DNA of 64,000 nucleotides from Anoxybacteroides voinovskiense (GCF_014196205.1 NZ_JACIDE010000014.1:1-64000); one strand, 5' to 3'; positions 24,118 to 33,780 are shown, numbered from the stretch's first letter. Notes: generated by a model not told the origin, from the sequence alone. Numbers and translations: made by a program.

Positions 24118-24870
24118 TTGCGAAAAGGAATTGTTTTTATGATGCTTTTAAGTTTGTTGATGGGGGCATGCGCTGCAAAAACCGACCCACCTACGTTGAA
24201 AGTGGCGGCTGCGGCCGATTTAACGCTCGCTTTTCAAGAAGTCGGAAAGCGGTTTGAAGCAAAGACGGGGACGCGTGTCGTTTTTTCGTTCGGCTCGACG
24301 GGACAGCTGGCGGAACAAATTGAAAACGGTGCGCCGTTTGATGTATTTGCTGCTGCGAACGTTCAAGCGATTGACAAGCTGACAAAAGAAAAACTCGTTG
24401 TGCCGGAAACAGCTCATGTGTATGCGTTAGGTCGCATCGGCATCGCGACGAAATTGAAATCGGTGCAAACGTTGAACGACTTATTAAAAGATGACATTAA
24501 AAAAATTGCCATCGCGAACCCTGACCATGCGCCGTACGGATTAGCAGCGAAGCAAACGTTGCAACATGCAGGAATTTGGGAAAAAGTTCAACCGAAAATT
24601 GTATATGGCAAAAACATCGCCGATACGCTTGCATACGTAGAATCAGGAAATGCGGAAGCAGGCATTGTGGCGCTGTCGCTTATGAAGACGAGCCACGTCG
24701 ATTTCCATCTTATCAAAGAAGCGATGCATGCCCCAATTCAGCAAGCGGTGGCAGTAATGACAGCAACAAAACATCGGGAGGAAGCGAAGCAATTCGTTGC
24801 CTTTCTACGCAGCACGGAAGGACAGGAAATCATGAAAAAATACGGCTTTTCGCTTCCAAAGGGGAAATAA
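24118..24870 (+). CDS. modA: Molybdate-binding lipoprotein ModA
   Basis: A 250-residue solute-binding protein of the molybdate ABC transporter. It has a lipoprotein signal with lipobox LMGAC, then LKVAAAADLTLAFQEVGKRF, FSFGSTGQLAEQIENGAPFDVFAAAN and NPDHAPYGLAAKQTL, all typical ModA oxyanion-site segments. The TTG start at 24118 is supported by GAGGGGG seven bases upstream. It supplies molybdenum for the NarG cofactor. The modB start overlaps its stop as TAATG. Confidence 0.9.
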   Translation: MRKGIVFMMLLSLLMGACAAKTDPPTLKVAAAADLTLAFQEVGKRFEAKTGTRVVFSFGSTGQLAEQIENGAPFDVFAAANVQAIDKLTKEKLVVPETAHVYALGRIGIATKLKSVQTLNDLLKDDIKKIAIANPDHAPYGLAAKQTLQHAGIWEKVQPKIVYGKNIADTLAYVESGNAEAGIVALSLMKTSHVDFHLIKEAMHAPIQQAVAVMTATKHREEAKQFVAFLRSTEGQEIMKKYGFSLPKGK

Positions 24871-25571
24871 TGGTGGAGTCGCTCGATTTATTCCCGCTCT
24901 TTTTATCGCTTAAAGTAGCGACGGCAGCGACGGTGCTTGCCGCACTGATTGGCATTCCAATCGCTTATTACTTGAGTCGTTCCCACGGAAAAGTCGCTGA
25001 TTTCATCGATGCGCTGACGACATTGCCGGTAATTTTGCCCCCGACCGTGCTTGGGTATTATTTGCTCGTTCTGCTTGGTCGGAAAAGTCCGATTGGAAAG
25101 TTTTTAGAAGAAACGTTCGGGATAACGATTGTATTTACACCAGTTGGTGCAGCGATTGCGGCTTTCGTTGTCGCTGTACCGTTTTTAATTAAATCGTCGC
25201 GTGCTGCTTTTGCTAGTATTGATCCTAATTTGATACGTGCTGCTAAAGTATTGGGGCGCTCAGATATAAATATTTTTTTTGTTGTCATTCTTCCGCTTTC
25301 TTGGCGCGGCGTAGCGTCTGGGATTATGCTTGTCTTTGCCCGAGCGCTCGGTGATTTTGGCGCCACGTTAATGGTCGCTGGTAATATTCCGAACGAAACG
25401 TTAACAATGCCGGTAGCCATTTACGACGCGTTGCTTGCGGGCAACCATCGGTTAGCGAATGTGCTTGTTATCATCATGACGAGTGTGTCTGTGTTGCTAT
25501 TATATGTGATGAGGCGCATCGAAAAACGTATGGTTCGAGGAGATGGAGCACATGCTGCACGTAAACATTAA
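24870..25571 (+). CDS. modB: Molybdate ABC transporter permease ModB
   Basis: A 233-residue permease. I chose the ATG at 24870 (overlapping the modA stop, ribosome binding site AAAGGGGA); the longer in-frame extension runs through modA and is a shadow. It has about five helices and the EAA-loop segment RAAKVLGRSDINIFFVVILPLSWRG that contacts ModC, followed by ARALGDFGATLMVAG, typical of ModB. The last bases overlap modC by 20. Confidence 0.9.
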   Translation: MVESLDLFPLFLSLKVATAATVLAALIGIPIAYYLSRSHGKVADFIDALTTLPVILPPTVLGYYLLVLLGRKSPIGKFLEETFGITIVFTPVGAAIAAFVVAVPFLIKSSRAAFASIDPNLIRAAKVLGRSDINIFFVVILPLSWRGVASGIMLVFARALGDFGATLMVAGNIPNETLTMPVAIYDALLAGNHRLANVLVIIMTSVSVLLLYVMRRIEKRMVRGDGAHAARKH

Positions 25572-26595
25572 AAAAACGTTTCCTCATTTTCTATTAGATG
25601 TTTCCTTTACCGCGGAAAAAGGGATTACCGCCATTTTAGGACCGTCTGGATCAGGGAAAAGTTTGACGCTGCAATGCCTCGCTGGGCTTGAAACACCAGA
25701 TGAAGGGATAATTACGCTAAATGACCGTCCCTTTTTCGATGCGGGGCAACGAGTAAACATCAAACCGAGAGAACGAAAAATCGGCTATATGTTTCAAAAT
25801 TATGCGCTTTTTCCTCATTTAACGGTTAAGCAAAATATCGCGTTTGGATTGAAAGGAAAACCGAAAGCAGAAGTAGAAGAAAAAGTGGAAAAGATGCTAA
25901 AAAACATGGAGTTAGAGCGATACGGAGACCGCTATCCAGCGGAATTGTCCGGCGGGCAGCAACAGCGGGTCGCTTTAGCGCGCGCGCTTATTATTGAGCC
26001 GGATGTTTTATTGTTAGATGAGCCGCTCTCGGCAGTCGATCCCTCCATGAAAGAAACGCTAGAGCAACAGCTGCTCACATTTATTGACAAACATTTTTCC
26101 GGCGTGGTGCTATTAGTCACGCATAACCTTGAGGAAGCGGACCGGTTATGCGACCGATGGATTATTTATCATAACGGAAGCGTTATTCAGTTAGGGGCAA
26201 AAGAAGAAATATTGGCTCGACCTGTGAACGTAACGGTCGCTCGAATGCTCGGATATAAAAATATTTTTCCTGTTGCAAACATTCGTCCAGTTGACCAAGG
26301 TGTCATTGCTGTTGTTGGAGATAGCGAGTTATTTATGAAAGCCACTTCTCCATCTTCTTTCGATTTTGTCGCGATTCATTACGATCATCTTATGTTTGTA
26401 GAAAACGAGTGTGTCAATACGTTTGATTACGACATCGTGCAAACAAAAACGAGAATGAACGTTGTGGAAGCGATTTTAGAAACGAAACATTTTCAATTGC
26501 AAGTAAAAGTCCCAAGAAAAGAATGGTCTTCCTTTGGGCAAACAAAGAAAAAAATACATCTCCCACCAGAACATTTATTTTTTCTTGAAAAATAA
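25552..26595 (+). CDS. modC: Molybdate ABC transporter ATPase ModC
   Basis: A 347-residue ATPase. Walker A is GPSGSGKS near residue 30, Q-loop MFQNYALFPHL, signature LSGGQQQRVALARAL near 130, Walker B VLLLDEPLSAVD, and H-loop VTHNLEEA. The region after about residue 240 is a TOBE/MOP-like regulatory domain, poorly conserved. The ATG at 25552 is preferred because GAGGAG abuts the first ATG at 25543 with no spacing. Confidence 0.88.
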   Translation: MLHVNIKKTFPHFLLDVSFTAEKGITAILGPSGSGKSLTLQCLAGLETPDEGIITLNDRPFFDAGQRVNIKPRERKIGYMFQNYALFPHLTVKQNIAFGLKGKPKAEVEEKVEKMLKNMELERYGDRYPAELSGGQQQRVALARALIIEPDVLLLDEPLSAVDPSMKETLEQQLLTFIDKHFSGVVLLVTHNLEEADRLCDRWIIYHNGSVIQLGAKEEILARPVNVTVARMLGYKNIFPVANIRPVDQGVIAVVGDSELFMKATSPSSFDFVAIHYDHLMFVENECVNTFDYDIVQTKTRMNVVEAILETKHFQLQVKVPRKEWSSFGQTKKKIHLPPEHLFFLEK

Positions 26596-26596
26596 C

Positions 26597-26625
26597 AAGA
26601 TGGCTTAAAGAGCCGTCTTTTTTTT
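26597..26625 (+). terminator. Terminator after modC
   Basis: AAGATGGCT/AGCCGTCTT stem with one G-U pair, then eight T. Confidence 0.72.
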
Positions 26626-26695
26626 ATGGATTAATGGAATAATTACTAAAAAAATAGAAAAACTGTATAGGTAGGAAAGAGGAAGGAGTGAGGAG

Positions 26696-27103
26696 ATGTC
26701 CGGACCGTCGCTGCGACAATTAGACGCCCATCGTTCCATACATGACGGTGCCTTTATCGAGGCAAAACATTTAACCGATTTACTCGAAAAACTATACGAG
26801 GAAAAGAAAAACGACGCATTACAAGAAGTAGCGGATACGCTTGTCGAACATTGGGAAATGCGTGTGCTCGCCCATGCTCAGTCGGAAGAAGAAGGGTTTT
26901 ATAAGGAGAAGTTAGAGGGAGAGCCACAGCTAGTAGAAATAATCGCCATGCTGAAGCGTGACCATGATTTGTTGCGTATGATTGTGGCGGAGATTAAACA
27001 ACGAATGCAAACAGAAGTAAATCGCGACGTATTAGATCGTTTTCGCGCGTTGTTATTTATCAACGAAATTCATAGCCGAGAAGAAGAGCGACTTTTATTT
27101 TAA
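26696..27103 (+). CDS. Hemerythrin-like (HHE) protein upstream of narG
   Basis: A 135-residue helical protein. Histidines at about positions 12, 16, 52, 60, 90 and 126 and acidic residues in SEEEGFY and HSREEERLLF fit a hemerythrin HHE di-iron site. It lies 19 bp before narG, so it is probably cotranscribed with narGHJI. A role in NO or O2 sensing, or in protecting the nitrate reductase, is inference. The ATG follows GGAGTGAGG. No FNR-type box is seen in the 100 bp upstream. Confidence 0.72.
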   Translation: MSGPSLRQLDAHRSIHDGAFIEAKHLTDLLEKLYEEKKNDALQEVADTLVEHWEMRVLAHAQSEEEGFYKEKLEGEPQLVEIIAMLKRDHDLLRMIVAEIKQRMQTEVNRDVLDRFRALLFINEIHSREEERLLF

Positions 27104-27122
27104 ACAAAGAAAGGAGCTTGTT

Positions 27123-30100
27123 ATGGAGCGACACATTTCTCCATTCATGAAAAAGTTACGCTATTTCGGAAAATCAGAAAAAATAGCCACCCATGCGGAG
27201 TTATCGCCATATGGACGCGAATCCGAGCAGCGATACCGCCAGCGTTGGCAACATGATAAAGTAGTGCGCACGACGCATGGGGTCAATTGCACTGGTTCCT
27301 GCAGCTGGAAAGTGCATGTAAAAGACGGCATTATCGCCTGGGAAACGCAACAAACCGATTATCCGACAACAGGACCTGACATGCCAGAATATGAACCGCG
27401 TGGCTGCCCGCGTGGAGCGAGCTTCTCTTGGTATACATACAGCCCTTTGCGTGTTCGCTATCCGTACGTTCGTGGGGCGCTTTTGCAATTATGGCGCGAG
27501 GCGTTGCGCCGTGAAACTGATCCGGTGGCAGCATGGAAATCGATTGTGGAAGATCCGGAGCAATCGAAGCGATACAAACAGGCGCGTGGGAAAGGGGGGT
27601 TTGTTCGCACAAGTTGGGATGAAGTGAGCACCATGATCGCCGCATCCCTGCTACATACAATCCAACAATACGGCCCTGACCGTATTTTTGGGTTTTCGCC
27701 GATTCCAGCGATGTCGATGGTCAGTCATGCGGCAGGGTCGCGATTTTTAAATTTGCTTGGTGGAGCGATGTTAAGCTTTTATGATTGGTATGCCGATTTG
27801 CCGCCAGCATCGCCGCAAATATGGGGCGAGCAGACGGACGTTCCGGAAAGCTCTGACTGGTTTAACTCCAGCTATATGCTCATTTGGGGCTCAAATTTGC
27901 CACAAACGCGAACGCCGGACGCTCATTTTTACGTCGAAGCGCGCTATCGAGGGACGAAAGTGGTTGCCGTTAGTCCAGACTACGCGGAATTTGTTAAATT
28001 TGCCGATCAATGGTTGGCGGTGCAGCCAGGGATGGATGGAGCATTAGCGATGGCAATGACGCACGTCATTTTAAAAGAGTTTTACGTGGACAAACAAACG
28101 GATTACTTTATGGACTATGCAAAAACATTTACCGATTTGCCGTTTCTTATTCAACTAAAGCAACAGGGGGAAGGGTATATCGCTGATCGTTTTTTACGTG
28201 CAAGCGACCTTGGCATGTCCGTGACGAATGCGGAATGGAAACCGGTCGTATTTGACGAGCAGTCCAACGAATTTGTCGTGCCGAACGGAACGATCGGTCA
28301 CCGTTGGGAAGAAGGCGGAAAATGGAACTTAGATTTAGAAGGGGTATCTCCAGCGCTGACGCTTTTAGGAAAGGAAGATGCGCTCGTTACCGTTCATCTT
28401 CCGCATTTTGAAGCGGAGGAAAAAGCGGTGTTAACACGGTCTGTTCCTGTAAAAAAGACGAAACAAGGCACGTACGTCACCACGGTATTTGATTTGCTGC
28501 TAGCGAAAATGGGGGTTTCGCGCGGTCTTTCTGGCGATTATCCGACGGACTATGACGACCTAAAGCCGTATACCCCTGCTTGGCAAGAGGCGTTCACTGG
28601 TGTCGATCGCCATGTTGTTGCTCAAATTGCCCGTGAATTTGCCCAAAACGCCGTCGATTCGAAAGGGCGTTCGATGATTGTCATGGGCTCAGGGATTAAC
28701 CATTGGTACCATTCCGACGCCATTTACCGAGCGATTTTAAATCTTGTTCTCTTAACCGGCTCTCAAGGCGTGAATGGCGGCGGCTGGGCGCATTATGTTG
28801 GACAAGAGAAAGTTCGTCCGTTAGAAGGATGGCAAACGGTCGCGATGGCGCGCGACTGGGGCGGACCGCCGCGGCTGCAAAACGGAACATCGTTTTTCTA
28901 TTTTGCGACAGAGCAATGGAAATATGAAGATCAAACGATGGCTGCGCAAATTTCGCCGTTAATCACGAACCCGCGTTATGAGCACGGCGGGGACTATAAC
29001 TATTTAGCGGCTCGGCTCGGCTGGCTTCCGTCGTATCCGCAATTTAATGCAAACATGATTCGCCTGTTCGATGAAATAAAAGCAAGTTCGAATGAAGATG
29101 CCATTTCTTCGATTGTCGAGCTCATTCGTCAAGGAAAGCTTCAGTTTGCGATCGAAAATCCGTCCGACCCAGTCAATTTTCCGCGGGTGTTGTTTGTTTG
29201 GCGGGCAAACTTAATTGGCAGTTCAGCCAAAGGGCATGAATACTTTTTAAAGCATTTGCTCGGCACGCACCATGCGAACTTAAGTGAACAAAATGAACAG
29301 CTAAAAACGAATGACATCACATGGGAAGCCGATGTCTCGGAAGGAAAGCTCGATTTAATGATTAACGTTGATTTCCGGATGAGCGGGACAGGACTGTATT
29401 CCGATATTGTCTTGCCAGCGGCGACGTGGTACGAAAAATACGACATTAGCAGCACCGATATGCACCCGTTCGTGCATCCGTTTAATCCAGCGATTGCCCC
29501 GCCGTGGGAAGCAAAATCCGACTGGGACTGCTTTAAACAATTAGCGAAAACGTTTTCTGAGTTGGCGAATAAATATTTTCCAAAGCCAGTAAAAGACGTT
29601 GTTGCAACACCGTTATTGCATGATACAAAAGATGAAATTGCCCAGCCATTTGGGACGGTAGATGATTGGAAACAAACCGGTAGTACCCCAGTTCCAGGGG
29701 TGAATTTTCCACGTCTTCATATTGTCGAGCGCGACTATACAAAGGTGTACGACAAATTTATTGCACTTGGCCCAATGGTAAAAGAGCAAATCGGAGCAAA
29801 AGGAATGGGGTGGGAGGCAAAAAAAGAATATGAGTGGCTGCTCGATGCAAACGGCGCGTCTCCGTCATTTCGTGATTGTCCAAGTTTAGTGAGCGACCGC
29901 AACGTTGCGGAAACGATTTTAGCGCTATCGAGCACGACGAACGGTTCGTTGGCGTTAAAAGCGTGGAAAGCGGCAGAAACGAAAACAGGACGGAAACTAA
30001 AAGATCTTGTTGAAGAGCGGGCGGAAGAACATATTACGTTTCAAACGATTACCGCTCAGCCAAAGCAAGTATTATCGACGCCGGTTTTTAGCGGCAGCGA

Positions 30101-30767
30101 AACAGGCAATCGACGCTATTCGCCGTTTACAACAAATGTCGAGCGGCTCATTCCGTGGCGCACGTTGACAGGGAGACAACATTTTTACCTCGATCATGAA
30201 GTGATGATCGAATTCGGGGAAGAGTTGCCGACGTTTAAAGCACCGCTCCGAAAGCTTGCTTTCTACGACCACGACCACCGCCCGCAAGTGAATGGAAAAG
30301 AAATTTCCCTTCGTTATTTAACGCCGCATTTTAAATGGTCGTATCATAGCACGTACGGGGATACGTTGCCAATGTTAACGATGTTCCGCGGTGGACCGCA
30401 CGTATGGATGAACAAAGATGATGCAAACGAAGTGGGGATTACGGATAACGATTGGCTGGAGATGTATAACCGTAATGGCATTGTTGTCGCGCGAGCAGTG
30501 GTGACGCATCGCCTGCCGCGTGGGGTTGCGTTTATGTACCATGTGCAAGAACGGCACATTAACGTTCTAGGTTCGGCGATTAGTCATTTGCGTGGCGGAA
30601 CGTTTAATAGCCCGACGCGTATTCACGTCAAACCGACGCAAATGATTGGCGGCTATGCGCAATTAAGTTACGGCTTTAACTATTATGGACCGACCGGCAA
30701 CCAACGGGACGAACAAGTCATCATTCGTAAGCTCGATAAAGGGGAGGTGAATTGGCTTGAGGATTAA
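27123..30767 (+). CDS. narG: Respiratory nitrate reductase alpha subunit NarG
   Basis: A 1214-residue catalytic subunit holding Mo-bisMGD. The N-terminal His-Cys FS0 cluster motif HGVNCTGSCSW lies near residue 50. The molybdenum-ligand region DWYADLPPASPQIWGEQTD lies near residue 220. The C-terminal half has the molybdopterin-dinucleotide-binding fold (LPRGVAFMYHVQERHINV). Length is normal. Nitrate is reduced to nitrite on the cytoplasmic face with electrons from NarH. The ATG has AAAGGAGC upstream. narH overlaps its 3' end by 11 bases. Confidence 0.95.
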   Translation: MERHISPFMKKLRYFGKSEKIATHAELSPYGRESEQRYRQRWQHDKVVRTTHGVNCTGSCSWKVHVKDGIIAWETQQTDYPTTGPDMPEYEPRGCPRGASFSWYTYSPLRVRYPYVRGALLQLWREALRRETDPVAAWKSIVEDPEQSKRYKQARGKGGFVRTSWDEVSTMIAASLLHTIQQYGPDRIFGFSPIPAMSMVSHAAGSRFLNLLGGAMLSFYDWYADLPPASPQIWGEQTDVPESSDWFNSSYMLIWGSNLPQTRTPDAHFYVEARYRGTKVVAVSPDYAEFVKFADQWLAVQPGMDGALAMAMTHVILKEFYVDKQTDYFMDYAKTFTDLPFLIQLKQQGEGYIADRFLRASDLGMSVTNAEWKPVVFDEQSNEFVVPNGTIGHRWEEGGKWNLDLEGVSPALTLLGKEDALVTVHLPHFEAEEKAVLTRSVPVKKTKQGTYVTTVFDLLLAKMGVSRGLSGDYPTDYDDLKPYTPAWQEAFTGVDRHVVAQIAREFAQNAVDSKGRSMIVMGSGINHWYHSDAIYRAILNLVLLTGSQGVNGGGWAHYVGQEKVRPLEGWQTVAMARDWGGPPRLQNGTSFFYFATEQWKYEDQTMAAQISPLITNPRYEHGGDYNYLAARLGWLPSYPQFNANMIRLFDEIKASSNEDAISSIVELIRQGKLQFAIENPSDPVNFPRVLFVWRANLIGSSAKGHEYFLKHLLGTHHANLSEQNEQLKTNDITWEADVSEGKLDLMINVDFRMSGTGLYSDIVLPAATWYEKYDISSTDMHPFVHPFNPAIAPPWEAKSDWDCFKQLAKTFSELANKYFPKPVKDVVATPLLHDTKDEIAQPFGTVDDWKQTGSTPVPGVNFPRLHIVERDYTKVYDKFIALGPMVKEQIGAKGMGWEAKKEYEWLLDANGASPSFRDCPSLVSDRNVAETILALSSTTNGSLALKAWKAAETKTGRKLKDLVEERAEEHITFQTITAQPKQVLSTPVFSGSETGNRRYSPFTTNVERLIPWRTLTGRQHFYLDHEVMIEFGEELPTFKAPLRKLAFYDHDHRPQVNGKEISLRYLTPHFKWSYHSTYGDTLPMLTMFRGGPHVWMNKDDANEVGITDNDWLEMYNRNGIVVARAVVTHRLPRGVAFMYHVQERHINVLGSAISHLRGGTFNSPTRIHVKPTQMIGGYAQLSYGFNYYGPTGNQRDEQVIIRKLDKGEVNWLED

Positions 30768-32271
30768 AGCGCAGTTTGGCATGGTCATGAATTTAGATAA
30801 ATGTATTGGCTGTCATACGTGCAGCATTACGTGCAACAATACGTGGACGAACCGACCTGGGGCGGAATATATGTGGTGGAACAACGTGGAAACAAAGCCG
30901 GGGATTGGGTACCCGAAAGAGTGGGAGAATCAAGATCTCCGCAAAGGTGGCTGGGTATTACGTGATGGAAAATTAGAGCTTCGAGCAGGCGGACGTGTGA
31001 ATAAGCTGTTAAACATTTTTTACAATCCAGACATTACGCCGATTGACGATTATTATGAACCGTGGACGTACGACTACGAAACGTTAATCAATAGCCCTGA
31101 AAAGCAGCATCAGCCTGTCGCGCGCCCAAAATCACAGTTGACAGGCGAATATATGGAGCTGACGTGGGGACCGAACTGGGAAGATGATTTAGCCGGCGTC
31201 CACGAAACAGGAAAACGTGACCCGAACGTCAGAGGAATTGAGGAAAAAGTAAAATTTGAATTCGAGCAAACGTTTATGATGTATTTGCCGCGCATTTGTG
31301 AACATTGTTTAAATCCACCGTGCGTGTCTTCCTGTCCGTCGGGGGCGATTTATAAGCGGGACGAAGACGGAATTGTGCTCGTTGACCAAGAAGCGTGCCG
31401 AAGTTGGCGGTTTTGTATGACTGGTTGCCCATACAAAAAGGTGTATTTTAACTGGAAAACGCATAAAGCGGAGAAATGTACGTTTTGTTTTCCAAGAATT
31501 GAAGCGGGGCTTCCGACCGTTTGTTCGGAAACGTGCGTCGGTCGCCTTCGGTATATCGGGCTCGTCTTTTACGATTTAGATAAAGTAGAGGCTGCTGCTT
31601 CTGTAACAGACGAAAAGCAGTTATACCGCGCCCATTTAGATGTATTTTTAAACCCAAATGACCCAGAAGTAATCGCCGCTGCTCGTCAGGCGGGATATAG
31701 CGAAGATTGGATTGAAGCAGCGCAGCGGTCACCTGTGTATAAGCTCGCTGTCGAGCAACAAATTGCCCTTCCGCTTCATCCAGAATATCGAACGTTGCCG
31801 ATGGTATGGTACATTCCGCCGCTTAGTCCGATGATGGGGGCGTTTGAAGGGACAGCGGATGTCATTCACCCGCACGTCATGTTTCCGGCAATTGACCAAA
31901 TGCGCATTCCGATTGAGTATTTAGCGAATTTATTAACGGCTGGCGATACGGAAGTGATTCGCACCGTGCTCAAAAAAATGGTAGCGATGCGCAGCTACAT
32001 GCGGGCAGTGAATCTAGGGAAAGAACCGGATGTAAGCGTGCTAGAGCGAGTAGGTATGACGGAAGAAATAGCGAAAGAAATGTACCGCTTGTCTGCTGTC
32101 GCAAAATATTCCGATCGCTACGTGATTCCAACTTCCCATAAAGAGAAGGCACAACACTTATTTTTTGAACAAGGTGCTGCTGGCTATGGCGAGATGGGCG
32201 GTTGTTCGGACTGTGCGGTCGGCTATGACATGTCGAGTTTTCATCAGTTAAATAACGAGCAGTGGGGGTGA
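30757..32271 (+). CDS. narH: Respiratory nitrate reductase beta subunit NarH
   Basis: A 504-residue electron-transfer subunit with four Fe-S clusters. Cys motifs are CIGCHTCSITC (residues 16-26), CEHCLNPPCVSSCPSG, CRSWRFCMTGCPYKK and CTFCFPR...CSETC. The Trp in CRSW in place of Cys marks the 3Fe-4S cluster, as in E. coli NarH. The TTG at 30757 has GGGGAGGTG seven bases upstream and lies inside the narG end. It passes electrons from NarI haem to NarG. Confidence 0.95.
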   Translation: MRIKAQFGMVMNLDKCIGCHTCSITCNNTWTNRPGAEYMWWNNVETKPGIGYPKEWENQDLRKGGWVLRDGKLELRAGGRVNKLLNIFYNPDITPIDDYYEPWTYDYETLINSPEKQHQPVARPKSQLTGEYMELTWGPNWEDDLAGVHETGKRDPNVRGIEEKVKFEFEQTFMMYLPRICEHCLNPPCVSSCPSGAIYKRDEDGIVLVDQEACRSWRFCMTGCPYKKVYFNWKTHKAEKCTFCFPRIEAGLPTVCSETCVGRLRYIGLVFYDLDKVEAAASVTDEKQLYRAHLDVFLNPNDPEVIAAARQAGYSEDWIEAAQRSPVYKLAVEQQIALPLHPEYRTLPMVWYIPPLSPMMGAFEGTADVIHPHVMFPAIDQMRIPIEYLANLLTAGDTEVIRTVLKKMVAMRSYMRAVNLGKEPDVSVLERVGMTEEIAKEMYRLSAVAKYSDRYVIPTSHKEKAQHLFFEQGAAGYGEMGGCSDCAVGYDMSSFHQLNNEQWG

Positions 32272-32276
32272 GGAAG

Positions 32277-32801
32277 ATGAGGGAACATCAGAAAATTTTT
32301 ATGCTCGCATCATGTTTTTTACAATACCCAGAGGAGTTGGAGCTAGCTGTCATAGAGCAAGAAGTAGCATCGTTGTGCCACGACACGGTCCGGAAACTGT
32401 TTTTGCAGTTTCTGGACTATATAAAAACAACTGCACTTAGTGAGCGATGTGAAGTATACGTTCGCACGTTTGATTTTAGCGAACAAACGACGTTGTATTT
32501 AACGTATCATGCATTGGGAGACGAAAAAGAACGGGGGCAGTTGTTTATTCAGTTAAAAGAACAATTTCGGCAAGCAGGTTTTCCGTTAGTGGAAGAGGAA
32601 TTGCCGGATTATTTGCCGCTTGTTTTAGAGTTTGCGGCGATTGCCCCGATGGAAGAGGCGCAAAAAATGCTCTCGTTTCATAAAAAAAATATTGACAAGC
32701 TCGCCGAACAGCTAAAAAATGCCCACCATCCGTACTATGCTGTTATCGGTGGGTGTGCACTTGCGATCGATTCGTTTTTGCAGGAGAAAAAAGCATCGTA
32801 A
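32277..32801 (+). CDS. narJ: Nitrate reductase assembly chaperone NarJ
   Basis: A 174-residue helical chaperone of the TorD/NarJ family, needed to load molybdenum cofactor into NarG. Family features are the N-terminal LASCFLQYPEELE, the FDFSEQTTLYLTYHALGDEKERGQ motif in the middle and DYLPLVLEFAAI. I chose the ATG at 32277 after GGGGGTG. It lies between narH and narI as usual. Confidence 0.9.
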   Translation: MREHQKIFMLASCFLQYPEELELAVIEQEVASLCHDTVRKLFLQFLDYIKTTALSERCEVYVRTFDFSEQTTLYLTYHALGDEKERGQLFIQLKEQFRQAGFPLVEEELPDYLPLVLEFAAIAPMEEAQKMLSFHKKNIDKLAEQLKNAHHPYYAVIGGCALAIDSFLQEKKAS

Positions 32802-32814
32802 GGGAGGAAACGTG

Positions 32815-33507
32815 GTGAGTGCGATCGACCAATTTTTTTGGCTCATTTATCCATACATGATGCTCACATTGTTTGTTGTCGGGCATATTTATCGCTACAA
32901 TACCGACCAGTTTGGTTGGTCGGCGAAATCAAGCGAATTTTTAGAATCAAGGCAGCTTCGGTGGGGAAGTGTATTGTTCCATTGGGGCATTGTGTTTGTT
33001 TTTTTCGGACATGTGGCTGGTATTCTTATTCCGAAGCCGTTTTATCGTGCGGTTGGGATATCGGATGAAATGTATCATTTTGGAGCGGTATGGTTTGGTG
33101 GAGCAGCAGGGATCGCGACCGTTATCGGGATTGTGCTTTTATTTTGGCGGCGGTTAACGGTGCGGCGCATTTTGCAAAATAGCAAAACGAGCGATTTTGT
33201 CGTGCTTGGCTTGTTAACGGTGGTGATTATGACAGGATTTACGAATACGGTCGGCTATACGGCCACGGGAGGAGCGTTTGATTATCGGGATACGATTGGT
33301 CCGTGGTTTCGCGGCATTTTAACGTTTCAGCCATATCCACAGCTGGTGAGCGCGGCGCCGATTGGCTTTCAAGTGCATATATTGGCGGCGTTTTTGTTGT
33401 TTGGCATATGGCCGTTTACCCGGCTCGTGCACGTATGGAGCGTCCCGCTTACGTACTTGAACCGACACTATGTAGTGTATCGTCGCATGAAGGCAAAAAA
33501 ATTATAA
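32815..33507 (+). CDS. narI: Respiratory nitrate reductase gamma subunit NarI
   Basis: A 230-residue five-helix di-haem b subunit that oxidises menaquinol and anchors NarGH. Haem-ligand His regions are VGHIYRYNT, HWGIVFVFFGHVAG and, near the C-terminus, VHILAAFLLFGIWPFTRLVHVWS. Two adjacent GTG codons (32812, 32815) are possible; 32815 gives better spacing from GGGAGG. Last gene of narGHJI, followed by a terminator. Confidence 0.92.
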   Translation: MSAIDQFFWLIYPYMMLTLFVVGHIYRYNTDQFGWSAKSSEFLESRQLRWGSVLFHWGIVFVFFGHVAGILIPKPFYRAVGISDEMYHFGAVWFGGAAGIATVIGIVLLFWRRLTVRRILQNSKTSDFVVLGLLTVVIMTGFTNTVGYTATGGAFDYRDTIGPWFRGILTFQPYPQLVSAAPIGFQVHILAAFLLFGIWPFTRLVHVWSVPLTYLNRHYVVYRRMKAKKL

Positions 33508-33510
33508 ACA

Positions 33511-33547
33511 AGGAGGGTGTCCCAAAAGTAACGGGCCACCCTTTCTT
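33511..33547 (+). terminator. Terminator after narGHJI
   Basis: An AGGGTG...CACCCT stem with inner pairs around GTAAC, followed by TTCTT. Confidence 0.65.
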
Positions 33548-33658
33548 ATAACCGTATATACGTGCCGTTGCAAAACTATATATTGTATCCCCTTTGAAAA
33601 GAGGCGACCTTTTCGATCAGTCCCATATATTTTTTCAGTCGCTTTTACTTTTCTTGAT

Positions 33659-33780
33659 TGTCTAACTCCGGCTCCTAGCTGCTCGGGGGTCAAATAACCT
33701 TCCCCCTCGAGGTGGCGAGCACCTCGAGGGGGAAGAACATTCGCCCCATCGCAGCTGGACAGTCGCCTTCGCTTTTCTTA
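33659..33780 (-). repeat. Dispersed repeat family, 122-bp copy with long hairpin
   Basis: On the minus strand it begins TAAGAAAAGCG with the TAA stop of fnr and ends GGAGTTAGACA. The core differs from the 150-bp copies: it holds a 16-bp perfect hairpin (CTTCCCCCTCGAGGTG and complement) with a 5-base loop. The 33548-33658 stretch before it shows no gene. Confidence 0.75.

Noticed and set aside
24576-24869. Extended modB start at 24576
   Set aside because: The extension is an out-of-frame reading of modA; the ATG at 24870 has a ribosome binding site and overlaps the modA stop.
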